Of a DNA stretch of 34,484 bases, positions 18,934 through 26,633 are shown in pieces. Made by a program: the position numbers and the translations under genes. The notes beneath the pieces are model-generated. The model ran no database searches and was not told the origin of the DNA. It saw only the letters and a program-made list of their open reading frames with translations. Origin of the DNA: Alphaproteobacteria bacterium (GTDB lineage Bacteria > Pseudomonadota > Alphaproteobacteria > TMED109); assembly GCA_021296265.1 (NCBI GenBank), contig JAGWAT010000003.1, positions 206,960-241,443 of the forward strand, read 5' to 3'. Every line of letters begins with the position of its first letter. Within the stretch, counting starts at the first letter, position 1.

Positions 18934-19536
18934 TTAGTCGAGCACGTTCCTGCCGCCGTCGTCGAGCTGCACGGGGCGTCGCCAATAGCTGAATTGGGGC
19001 GTCCAGTCGGTCGCGTCCAACCCCGCCAGCCCAAGCAGCCCCCACATCGCGCAGTACAGGTCGCCGGGGCCGAACACGCAGGCGTTCCTACGGAGGATCG
19101 CATCGCCGTTGCGGTGGTACAGCACCGCGCCCGGGTCGTTGTGGCCGCCCTTGACCACGCCTTGCTTGCGGATGTATTCCCCGCCTCCATGGGAGGCGAG
19201 TCGGAACCGCCAGCCGCGCGAATTGGCGAGCCTTCGCTGCACCTCGGGCGGGTCTTTCGACACCAGGACCACCGCCACTGCGGACTCCAGATGCGGCAGC
19301 AGGCCGTTGAAGCCGTCGGCCCACAGGGTGCAATAACGGCAGCCCTGGCCCATGTTGTGGATGGCGAGCAGCTTGTCGTGGTCCCCGAAGAGGTCGCGAA
19401 GCGTCGTCTCGCCGTCCTGCGTCTGAAACGTGTAGTCCGGAACGGGCGTGCCCGGGCTAGCCCGGCGCAGCGCCGTTAGCTCGGTAGTCAGCTCCCCGAT
19501 TTTCCGTTCGAGCTCGATGATTCTCTTCGCTGACAT
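18934..19536 (-). CDS. DUF899-type thioredoxin-like protein
   Basis: This is a 200-residue protein of the DUF899 / AhpC-TSA-like thioredoxin superfamily. A short N-terminal coiled segment (KRIIELERKIGELTTEL) is followed by a thioredoxin fold with the redox-like motif C66-R-Y-C69 in MGQGCRYCTLWADG. The C-terminal PGDLYCAMWGLLGL and the WTPQFSYW block match the family. Its biochemical role is unknown; a thiol-based oxidoreductase is inferred from the CxxC. ATG 19536 has AAGGGG about 7 nt upstream and is preferred to a start at 19578. Confidence 0.85.
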   Translation of the reverse strand: MSAKRIIELERKIGELTTELTALRRASPGTPVPDYTFQTQDGETTLRDLFGDHDKLLAIHNMGQGCRYCTLWADGFNGLLPHLESAVAVVLVSKDPPEVQRRLANSRGWRFRLASHGGGEYIRKQGVVKGGHNDPGAVLYHRNGDAILRRNACVFGPGDLYCAMWGLLGLAGLDATDWTPQFSYWRRPVQLDDGGRNVLD

Positions 19537-19858
19537 CGTTGCGCCCCTTCTGTGGTCCGGCTTCATGCCATCGTTCACGTCGGCGGTCGGTTGTCCACAG
19601 CAACGCCGTCGACCACCACCCGCGCTTCAGGCCGGCCGCTCCGAGCAGGGCCCGTGCCCCGGCCACAGGGGGCGTCATGCACCCGGCTCGCCCCAGAAGG
19701 GACGGGCGTCTCCAATCCTGGCCCGGGCCCTTCACGATGGCCGGGCATGCCACCGCTCTTGTCGCCGTCGCCGTTCTTCGGGTAGGACTGTTCGCTGCTG
19801 GCTCGGGTCGTGGAGGCCGCGAGCGAGCCGGAAGGTCGGCAGCTAAGGAGCGAGCGGA
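19537..19858. other. DUF899/SDR divergent intergenic region
   Basis: These 322 nt contain no supported gene. On the plus strand TTGTCG (19759-19764), an 18-nt spacer and TAGGAC (19783-19788) could be a weak promoter for the SDR gene, which has a good AGGAG site 8 nt before its ATG. Confidence 0.35.
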
Positions 19859-20632
19859 ATGCTTGAACTGGGACTCAAGGATCGGGTTGCGATCATCACT
19901 GGCGCCAGCGATGGGCTGGGCCGGGCCACGGCGGAAAAACTGGCGGCGGAAGGGTGCAAGGTGGCGATTTGTGCCCGCCGGGAACCGCATCTCCGGGCCG
20001 TCGCCGAATCGATTGCCTCTGCGACCGGGGCCGAGGTTCTGGCCGTGCCTGCCGACGTTTCGAAGGCTCCCGACATCGAACGGTTCGTCGAGGCGGCCGT
20101 TGACCGGTTCGGTGGTGTCGACATTGCGGTCAACAATGCCGGAAAGTCCGCTGCCGCCTCGCTGGAGGAAGTGGATGATGAAGCTTGGCGGGAAGACCTT
20201 GATCTGAAGGTGATGGGGGCGGTGCGCATCTGCCGGCTGGTCGTGCCGATCATGCGCGCCCGCGGTGGTGGCAGCATCGTCAACGCGACTATCGTCGGTG
20301 GTAAGGTACCGCAGGCGCGCGCGCTGCCGACCAGTGTGTCCCGTGCCGCCGGCATCAACCTCACGAAGTCGCTCGCCAACGAGTACGCGCCGGACCAGAT
20401 CCGGGTGAACACGATCTGCATCGGGTTGTTGAAGAGCGAGCAATGGGTCCGTCGCGCCGGCGCACGGCCCGTCGAGGAACTCTACGAGGAGCTGTCCGCG
20501 GGCGTGCCGCTCGGCCGCATCGGTGAGGAAGCCGAGTACGCGGACTTGGTGGCCTTCCTGGTATCCGATCGAGCCGCCTACATCACTGGCACCGCCATCA
20601 ATCTGGATGGCGGTATGGCGGCAGTCGTATGA
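19859..20632 (+). CDS. short-chain dehydrogenase/reductase family protein with altered active site
   Basis: This is a 257-residue classical-SDR-sized protein. The cofactor site TGASDGLG (14-21) and NNAG (92-95) are intact, and C40-R41 style CARRE after strand 2 suggests NADP. The catalytic tetrad is not standard. By alignment on spacing, Ser is I145, Tyr is T158, Lys is R162 (TSVSRAAG) and the Asn position is K117 (DLKVMGA). I recall related proteins with TSVSRAAG-type motifs, so this may be a conserved divergent subfamily and not decay. Substrate unknown. ATG 19859 has a good AGGAG site. The aminotransferase gene follows 210 nt downstream. Confidence 0.88.
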   Translation: MLELGLKDRVAIITGASDGLGRATAEKLAAEGCKVAICARREPHLRAVAESIASATGAEVLAVPADVSKAPDIERFVEAAVDRFGGVDIAVNNAGKSAAASLEEVDDEAWREDLDLKVMGAVRICRLVVPIMRARGGGSIVNATIVGGKVPQARALPTSVSRAAGINLTKSLANEYAPDQIRVNTICIGLLKSEQWVRRAGARPVEELYEELSAGVPLGRIGEEAEYADLVAFLVSDRAAYITGTAINLDGGMAAVV

Positions 20633-20734
20633 CGGAGCGCCGTTAACCAGGCTGGAACGCTGGGCGCGGGTCGCCCAAGCGGCGGAACGGGCCCCTGGGA
20701 GAGTCGATCCGTCGCCACCGGACGGGGGTAAGCC

Positions 20735-20846
20735 ATGGAATTCATACCGGAATGCCCGTGGCTGTCTCCGTTCGGCGCGGGCCATCTGCGCAGACGTGAA
20801 CGGGAGCCCTAGAATGAGGAGGTCAACACTGCGAGAACTCCCATGA
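20735..20846 (+). other. two candidate leader ORFs before the aminotransferase gene
   Basis: 20735-20812 encodes 25 residues after a GGGGG-rich site; 20814-20846 encodes 10 residues after GGGAG. The second contains tandem AGG AGG codons, and its TGA overlaps the aminotransferase ATG (ATGA). The aminotransferase has no ribosome binding site at normal distance; the nearest AGGAGG is 20 nt upstream inside the second ORF. Coupled translation is possible but unproven. Confidence 0.25.
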
Positions 20847-22210
20847 GCATCGTCCCCAAGCTTGTGCAATCCTTTTCCGGCACCGCCTCATCGGAAGCGG
20901 CTATCCCGAACGATCTCGAGGCCTGCTGGCTTCCGTTCACGGCGAATCGGCAGTTCAAGCGTGCCCCCCGGCTGCTCCAGGCCGCCGAAGGGATGTACTA
21001 CCGGACTACGGATGGACAGCGGGTTCTTGACGGCTCCGCCGGGCTGTGGGCCGTCAACGCCGGCCACTGCCGGCGGGAAATCGTCGAAGCCGTTCAGCGC
21101 CAGGTCGCGGAACTCGACTACGCGACCGCCTTCCAGATGAGTCACCCGAAGACCTTCCTGCTCGCCAGCCGCCTGCGGGAACTCCTTCCCGGCGACATGG
21201 ATCACGTGTTCTTCACGAATTCGGGGTCGGAAGCGGTGGATACGGCTCTCAAGATCGCGCTGGCCTACCATCAGGCATGCGGCGACACCGAACGCACCGT
21301 TCTGGTGGGACGTCACCGGGGCTACCATGGTGTCGGCTTCGGAGGCCTGTCGGTCGGCGGTATCGCGGCGAATCAACGACAGTTCCCGAACCTGCTGACG
21401 GCGGTCGACCATCTGCCGGACACCCACCTCCCCGAGCAGAACGCCTTCAGCCGCGGCCAGCCGGAACATGGGGCCGAGCGGGCCGACGGGTTGCTGGAAA
21501 TCATCGAGCGGCACGGAGCGGACCGGATCGCCGCCGTGATCGTCGAGCCGGTTGCCGGCTCCACCGGAGTACTGGTCCCGCCGGTCGGATACCTGGAGCG
21601 TCTCCGTGCGCATTGCGACGACCATGGAATCCTGTTGATCTTCGATGAGGTGATCTGCGGCTTCGGACGCCTCGGCGCGGCCTTTGCCGCGGAACGGTTC
21701 GGCGTCCAGCCGGACCTCATGACCATGGCGAAGGGCCTCACCAACGCGACCGTGCCGATGGGGGCGGTGGGGGTGCGCAAATCAATCCACGACGCGCTGA
21801 TGGCGGGCCCGGAGAACATGATCGAACTGTTCCACGGGTACACGTACTCTGGACACCCGCTCGCCTGCGCCGCTGCGCTCGCCACTCTGGATCTGTACCG
21901 CGATGAACAGATCTTCGAGCGGGCAGCGAGCAGCGCGCCTGCCTTCGAAGAGGCGGCGCACACGCTCGATTCACTCGAGCATGTCGTGGATGTCCGCAAC
22001 CTCGGTTTCATGGCCGGCATCGAGTTGCGACCCCGGGACGGCGACCCCGGTGAGCGCGGTCGAGAGGTGTTCCTCCGCTGCTACGAGGCAGGGGTTCTGG
22101 TGCGCTATACGGGCGACGTCATTGCCGTCTCGCCGCCGCTGATCATCTCCGGCTCGGAGATCGAGCACCTGTTTGCGACGCTCCGCTCGGCCGTCGAGGC
22201 GACCGACTGA
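20843..22210 (+). CDS. class III aminotransferase, omega-amino acid--pyruvate type
   Basis: This is a 455-residue PLP-dependent class III aminotransferase. The PLP-phosphate region NSGSEAVDTALK (about 126-137), RHRGYHG, the cofactor-binding DEV of FDEVICGFGRLG (268-270) and the Schiff-base lysine K297 in MTMAKGLTNA are all in place. The N-terminal HW/LPFTANRQFK-type segment and SAGLWAVNAGHCR point to the beta-alanine/omega-amino-acid:pyruvate branch. Such enzymes turn terminal amines into aldehydes with pyruvate as acceptor. The AhpD-like gene follows after 29 nt, and the SDR lies upstream, so a small catabolic unit is plausible. Exact substrate unknown. Confidence 0.9.
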   Translation: MSIVPKLVQSFSGTASSEAAIPNDLEACWLPFTANRQFKRAPRLLQAAEGMYYRTTDGQRVLDGSAGLWAVNAGHCRREIVEAVQRQVAELDYATAFQMSHPKTFLLASRLRELLPGDMDHVFFTNSGSEAVDTALKIALAYHQACGDTERTVLVGRHRGYHGVGFGGLSVGGIAANQRQFPNLLTAVDHLPDTHLPEQNAFSRGQPEHGAERADGLLEIIERHGADRIAAVIVEPVAGSTGVLVPPVGYLERLRAHCDDHGILLIFDEVICGFGRLGAAFAAERFGVQPDLMTMAKGLTNATVPMGAVGVRKSIHDALMAGPENMIELFHGYTYSGHPLACAAALATLDLYRDEQIFERAASSAPAFEEAAHTLDSLEHVVDVRNLGFMAGIELRPRDGDPGERGREVFLRCYEAGVLVRYTGDVIAVSPPLIISGSEIEHLFATLRSAVEATD

Positions 22211-22239
22211 GCCGGGGTCCCGGCGCGAGGACAGTTACC

Positions 22240-22641
22240 ATGGCAACCGTTCCGTTGATCGAGTACGAGGATGCGCCGGCCGATGTGCGGGCGGTCTACG
22301 ACGACATCATGAAGACCCGCAACCTGAAACGGGTCAACAACTTCTGGAAGGCGCTCGCCAACCATCCGCCGACCCTGAAGCGGACGTGGGATTCGCTCAA
22401 GGAGGTGATGGGCGAAGGAGCGCTCGACCCCTTGGTCAAGGAGCTCGTGTACCTCGCGGTGAGCGCGAGCAACGCCTGCGAGTACTGCGTCCATTCGCAT
22501 ACCGCAGCCGCCCGCAAGCTGGGTGCGAGTGAAGCGATGATCGGGGAGCTGCTGGCGGTGGCCGCGATGGCCAACGAGACCAACGCGCTGGTCAACGGCT
22601 ACCAGGTACCGGTCGACGAAGGGTTCAAGGTGGCGCAGTAG
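22240..22641 (+). CDS. AhpD-like carboxymuconolactone decarboxylase family protein
   Basis: This is a 133-residue single-domain protein of the AhpD/CMD family. The redox signature E-x2-C80-EYC83-VHSH87 is that of alkylhydroperoxidase-type members, where the two Cys and His carry peroxidase or disulfide-exchange chemistry. True decarboxylases lack the CxxC. ATG 22240 gives MATVPLIEYE. It sits between the aminotransferase and a methyltransferase gene in the same direction, with short gaps (29 and 19 nt), so co-transcription is likely. Confidence 0.9.
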   Translation: MATVPLIEYEDAPADVRAVYDDIMKTRNLKRVNNFWKALANHPPTLKRTWDSLKEVMGEGALDPLVKELVYLAVSASNACEYCVHSHTAAARKLGASEAMIGELLAVAAMANETNALVNGYQVPVDEGFKVAQ

Positions 22642-22660
22642 GAACGCAGCGGGCAGACCG

Positions 22661-23350
22661 GTGTCGCCGGACGCGACGGTTCGCTTCTACCGGACGCCGC
22701 GGGGATCGGAGACGGCGCGTCTCCTGACCGCGGCAGCAGACGCCGGCTGGGGCGAGTACCGCGGGCTTCGGGTCGCTGTACTTGGGCCGACGGGTGCTGC
22801 GCTTGCAGCCTTTGCCGGCGACGCGGAACGCGTGGTGGGCCTCCATCCCGGAGGACCGGAGCCTGATGCGGGGTCGCCGCGCCTGCGGATCGGGGTCGAG
22901 CCGGAATCGCTGCCTGTCGCCGACAGCGTGTTCGATCGGGTTCTACTGCTGCACACCTTGGAGAACGCGCATGACGGCGCTGCCGTCCTGCGCGAGGTGT
23001 GGCGTATGACGGCGCCGGAGGGACGGGTCCTCCTGGCCGTTCCCAACCGACTTGGGCCCTGGGCCTGGTGCGGCAGGAATCCGTTCCGGCGAGGTCGGCC
23101 CCTGACCGCCGCCGGCCTTCGCCAGCGACTGGCCGCTGCCGCGTTCGAGCCGCAGAAGGTGTGGGGCGCACTGTACGCGCCACCATTGCCTGCGGCGCTC
23201 TACGTGCGGGTTGCGGCCGTGTGGGAGCGTTTACGCCTCCCGGTTCCCGGCGTGGTGCTGGCGGAGGGGCTGAAACGCCTGCACATGCCGACGAAGATTC
23301 CAACCGAGCGAACGGCGAGGCGGCTTCGGCCGTTCCTCATCCCCCGCTAG
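22661..23350 (+). CDS. SAM-dependent methyltransferase (class I)
   Basis: This is a 229-residue class I methyltransferase. The SAM-binding loop is modified (VAVLGPTGAALAAFAG). The later strands SLPVADSVFDRVLLLHTLENAHDGAAVLREVWRM and APEGRVLLAVPNR are typical and resemble an alphaproteobacterial family often located near gloB. The C-terminal third is hydrophobic and basic (LPAALYVRVAAVWERL, KIPTERTARRLRP) and may contact membranes or RNA; that is speculation. The start is GTG 22661. It ends 7 nt from the convergent metW. Substrate unknown. Confidence 0.82.
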   Translation: MSPDATVRFYRTPRGSETARLLTAAADAGWGEYRGLRVAVLGPTGAALAAFAGDAERVVGLHPGGPEPDAGSPRLRIGVEPESLPVADSVFDRVLLLHTLENAHDGAAVLREVWRMTAPEGRVLLAVPNRLGPWAWCGRNPFRRGRPLTAAGLRQRLAAAAFEPQKVWGALYAPPLPAALYVRVAAVWERLRLPVPGVVLAEGLKRLHMPTKIPTERTARRLRPFLIPR

Positions 23351-23357
23351 CGGACCG

Positions 23358-23981
23358 TCAGGGACGAGTCAGCACGTAGACGGCCTGGTGCGTCCATAGC
23401 GTGTCCCAGGCGGCAACTTTCCCTAGCCGCCGGAGCGAGCCGTCTCGGCCAACGGCGTGCCCTTCCTCGACGATGATCCCGAGGGTCTCGCACATCAGCA
23501 GGAAATCGCGGATCGTGCAGAGGTGAATGTTGGGCGTGTCATACCAGGTCCGTGGCGTGTCGCTGGTCTCCACGATCGGCATGCGCCCCCGGCACAGGAG
23601 CGTGAGCCGCGCGCGCCAATGACCGAGGTTGGGAAACGATACGATGGCGCGCTGGCCGATGCGGAGCAGCTGGTCGAGGACCTCCCGCGGCCGGTGCATG
23701 TTCTGGAGAGCCTGACTGAGGATGATGTAGTCGAAGGAGCGGTCGGGGAAGTCCGGGAGATCCGTGTCCGCATCGCCTTGGATGACGGACAGTCCCTTGC
23801 GCATGCAGGCCTCCACCCGGTGGTTCCGGATCTCGATGCCATGCCCGTCGACCTGCTTTTCGGTCTCAAGCGTCTGCAGGAGCGTTCCATCCCCGCAGCC
23901 GACATCGAGCACCCGTCCGCCTGGGGGCACGAGCTGCACGATCAACCGGAGGTCGGCGCGGCGCGGCAGTGGTTTGCTCAA
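23358..23981 (-). CDS. metW: methionine biosynthesis protein MetW
   Basis: MetW is a methyltransferase-fold protein that accompanies MetX in homoserine acetylation and is needed for methionine synthesis in several Proteobacteria. The 207 residues include RVLDVGCGDGTLL, the marker GIEI, QGDADTDL, FDYIILSQALQNMHRP and FPNLGHWRARL, then TWYDTPNIHLCTIRDF near the end. The start is a TTG at 23981 that overlaps the metX TGA (TTGA), so it is probably translated by coupling. It follows metX in the same transcript. Confidence 0.96.
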   Translation of the reverse strand: MSKPLPRRADLRLIVQLVPPGGRVLDVGCGDGTLLQTLETEKQVDGHGIEIRNHRVEACMRKGLSVIQGDADTDLPDFPDRSFDYIILSQALQNMHRPREVLDQLLRIGQRAIVSFPNLGHWRARLTLLCRGRMPIVETSDTPRTWYDTPNIHLCTIRDFLLMCETLGIIVEEGHAVGRDGSLRRLGKVAAWDTLWTHQAVYVLTRP

Positions 23982-25123
23982 GGCTTCAGGCCCCGGCGCC
24001 GGGCCGAACCGTCCAGGAATCCTTCGAGCACGTCGTGAAAGTCCGTGGCTCTTTCGATCAGGAAGCTGTCGTGTCCGTAGTCGGCCGGGATCTCGATGAA
24101 GCTGACATCGGCGGCGTGGGCGTTGAGCGCCCGGACGACGGTGCGCGACTCCGCCGTCGGGAACAGCCAGTCACTGGTGAACGATATGACGAGAAAACGG
24201 GTCCCGACACCCTTGAAGACCGCGGCTAGGTCGCCGTCGTGGCGGGCTGCAAGGTCGAAGTAGTCCATCGCCCGGGTCAGATACATGTAGCTTGCGGCAT
24301 CGAAGCGCTTGACGAAGGTCTTGCCCTGGTGATCCAGGTACCGTTCCACTTCGAACTCGGGGTCCAGCACGAACGAGAGCTTGCTGTCGCGCGGCAGGTC
24401 GCGCCCGAACTTCTCCTGGAAGGCGGTCTCCGAGAGGTAGGTGATGTGGGCCACCATCCGGGCGGCGGCGAGGCCCTTTTCCGGTATGACGCCGCGTTCG
24501 CGGTAGGCGCCGTCGTGCCAGTTCGCGTCGGCTGCGATGGCGCGTCGCCCGACTTCGTGGAAGGCGATGTTCTGGGCGGTGTGGCGCCACGACGCCGCGA
24601 CCGGAATGGTTGCGAAGACCCGTTCTGAATGGCGGGCAGCCCAGTCGAGCGCCATCATCCCGCCCATCGAGGCGCCAATGACGGCGAACAACTGATCGAC
24701 GCCGAGCGCGTCGATCAGGTGGACCTGCAGGTCCACCATGTCGGCCACCGTGAAGACGGGGAAATCCATGTTCCATGGCTGCCCGGTGCCCGGATTGATC
24801 GTGGACGGGCCGGTCGTTCCCAGGCAGCCGCCCAGCACGTTGGCACAGATCACGAAGTATCGGTCGGTGTCGAGCACCAGCCCCGGGCCGACGAGGTGGT
24901 TCCACCACCCGGCGCGCCCCGTCAGCGGGTTGGTGCCCGACACGTACTGATCGCCGGTCAGACCATGGCAGACCATGATGGCGTTGGAGCGCTCGGCGTT
25001 CAGCGTGCCGTAGGTCTGGTAAGCGCACTGCGCCCCGGCGAGCTCTATCTGCGACTGGAGCTTCAGCTTCGTGTCCAGCGCGAAGATGGGCGCGAAGTCA
25101 ATGCTGGCCGTCTCAATCTCCAT
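23978..25123 (-). CDS. metX: homoserine O-acetyltransferase (MetX family)
   Basis: MetX is an alpha/beta hydrolase-fold acyltransferase that activates homoserine for methionine synthesis. At 381 residues it is full length. The nucleophile elbow GASMGG places Ser at 152; the triad is completed by D318 (SDWLF) and H351 (YGHDSF). The oxyanion CHGLTGD and the GGCLGTTGPS block are clear. ATG 25123 has GGGG about 9 nt upstream. Acetyl- versus succinyl-CoA use cannot be read securely from the sequence. It is divergent from the NAPRTase gene and heads the metX-metW pair. Confidence 0.96.
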   Translation of the reverse strand: MEIETASIDFAPIFALDTKLKLQSQIELAGAQCAYQTYGTLNAERSNAIMVCHGLTGDQYVSGTNPLTGRAGWWNHLVGPGLVLDTDRYFVICANVLGGCLGTTGPSTINPGTGQPWNMDFPVFTVADMVDLQVHLIDALGVDQLFAVIGASMGGMMALDWAARHSERVFATIPVAASWRHTAQNIAFHEVGRRAIAADANWHDGAYRERGVIPEKGLAAARMVAHITYLSETAFQEKFGRDLPRDSKLSFVLDPEFEVERYLDHQGKTFVKRFDAASYMYLTRAMDYFDLAARHDGDLAAVFKGVGTRFLVISFTSDWLFPTAESRTVVRALNAHAADVSFIEIPADYGHDSFLIERATDFHDVLEGFLDGSARRRGLKP

Positions 25124-25487
25124 GACACCAAATCCCCGGCCCGGCCATGCTGGCCGCGCTTCTAGTCGCCGCCGCAGCCATCTGATGCCACACGATCATC
25201 CTCCAACATACCGCGAACCGTGTGCAGCCCGACGTGGTGGGCGCTTTGCGGAGGGCGCGTAGGATAGGGCATCGAATGCCCGCGGCAGGTGCACGTCCCG
25301 AGTCGCGCACCCCCGTTCGCCTGACCATCCCTTCGGCGACGCCGCCGGGCAGGGGGCGCGATGAGAGGCCGTGGCGGCGTGATACCAGGACGCGGTGGCG
25401 CGATCCTCCACGCTCCCGAGGTTCGGTTGCCGCCCCGCAGGCGCTGTGGCACGTTTCCACTTGTTGCCGATGAGCCGCGGGGCAGAA
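25124..25487. other. metX/pncB divergent intergenic region
   Basis: These 364 nt contain no supported gene. The notable item is the dyad GGGCAT-CGA-ATGCCC at 25267-25281. On the minus strand it sits just upstream of TATCCT, a possible metX -10. I saw no SAM-II-like riboswitch in front of metX. A hairpin-forming GGCC-N5-GGCC lies just before the metX start. Confidence 0.4.
25267..25281. promoter_or_regulatory. dyad GGGCAT-CGA-ATGCCC, candidate operator
   Basis: A perfect 6-3-6 inverted repeat in the shared upstream region of metX and the NAPRTase gene. On the minus strand it fills the spacer of a weak promoter (CTGCCG-17-TATCCT). Which regulator could bind is unknown. Confidence 0.3.
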
Positions 25488-26621
25488 ATGTCTGTGTTTG
25501 AACACGACGTGGCTCGGCGCACGGACCACTACTTCAAGCTCACGCGCGGGATCGTCCGCAAGTACGGCGATCTCCCGGTGACGTACGCGGTGTTCATGCG
25601 TCGACCGGTCCTCTTTTGCCCACGCCTTGCGGTCGAGTGGCTGGAAGCGGCCGCGGCCGAACGCGGCGTCGAATTCGGCATCGAGCTATGCTACGAAGAA
25701 GGCGCTTGGGTCGGGGCGGGAGAACCGCTCCTCTACCTCGAGGGGCCGTTTTCAGCCCTGGTAGATCTCGAAACCATCTACCTGCAAAAGCTGGGTCCGC
25801 CCTCGGTTGCCGCCTACAACGCGTACAGCATGTGCAGCGACCTCCCGAAGGTGGCTTTCCTGGCCATGGACGCGCGCCACTGTGCCGGTGCCGAAATGCA
25901 GGAGCTGATGGTCTACGGAGCCTCCGTGGGGTCGGAACGGGCCAAGCGCGAAGTCAATGCCGTGGGCTTTGTCGGCACGGCCAATGACGTAACGGCGCCG
26001 CTGCTGGACACGGACCGTGGGCGGGGCACCATGCCCCACGCGCTGATCGGCTACGCCGGCTCGACGGTTCGGGCGGCGCAGATGCTCGCGGATCAGTACC
26101 CGACGGAGCCGCTGACCGTCTTGGTGGACTACTTCGGCCGGGAGATCACGGATGGGCTGGCGGTCTGCGAGGCGTTTGCCGAGCCGGCCCGGAACGGAGA
26201 GCTGTCACTCCGGATCGACACCCATGGCGGACGGTTCGTCGAGGGGCTCGACACCGCCCGTTCGTACGACATTCTCGACCGCTGCGCGCCGGCCGCGATC
26301 CGTACCTACCGGACTGAGCAGGAGCTGCGGTGGCTCGTCGGGACCGGCGTCAGCGCGGCGGCGCTCTGGCATGTCCGCCTGGCGCTCGATGATGCCGGCT
26401 GGAAGCGGGTCCGCATCGTGGCGAGTTCGGGGTTCAGTGCCACCAAGTGCAAGGTGATGGCAAGCGCCTCGGTGCCGGTCGACCTGATCGGCACCGGCTC
26501 GTACCTGCCGGACGACTGGTCCGAGACCTATGCTACCGCCGACATCGTCCGGTACGGCAGCGAGGAGCGGGTCAAGGTCGGACGCGAGTTCCTGCTCCGC
26601 AAGCCGGTGCCGGCCGCCTGA
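25488..26621 (+). CDS. pncB: nicotinate phosphoribosyltransferase
   Basis: This enzyme joins nicotinate and PRPP to form nicotinate mononucleotide, the first step of Preiss-Handler NAD salvage. The 377-residue protein resembles the archaeal-type NAPRTases. The N-terminal FEHDVARRTDHYFKLT is followed by the catalytic-region GRGTMPHALIGYAG (His near the phosphoribosyl site), LVDYFGREITDGLAV, RIDTHGGRFVEG and the phosphate-binding VASSGFSATK and GTGSYLP. ATG 25488 is preferred over upstream starts (25470, 25395) because the family starts here and GGGG lies a few bases upstream. NAD synthetase follows after 12 nt. I use pncB in the functional sense. Confidence 0.88.
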   Translation: MSVFEHDVARRTDHYFKLTRGIVRKYGDLPVTYAVFMRRPVLFCPRLAVEWLEAAAAERGVEFGIELCYEEGAWVGAGEPLLYLEGPFSALVDLETIYLQKLGPPSVAAYNAYSMCSDLPKVAFLAMDARHCAGAEMQELMVYGASVGSERAKREVNAVGFVGTANDVTAPLLDTDRGRGTMPHALIGYAGSTVRAAQMLADQYPTEPLTVLVDYFGREITDGLAVCEAFAEPARNGELSLRIDTHGGRFVEGLDTARSYDILDRCAPAAIRTYRTEQELRWLVGTGVSAAALWHVRLALDDAGWKRVRIVASSGFSATKCKVMASASVPVDLIGTGSYLPDDWSETYATADIVRYGSEERVKVGREFLLRKPVPAA

Positions 26622-26633
26622 AGCGCTGCATCG

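Noticed and set aside
25124-25300. SAM-II-type riboswitch upstream of metX
   Set aside because: I looked for the GATTTG, GCCACGTTAAA and GCTAAA signatures on the minus strand and did not find them in the right order.
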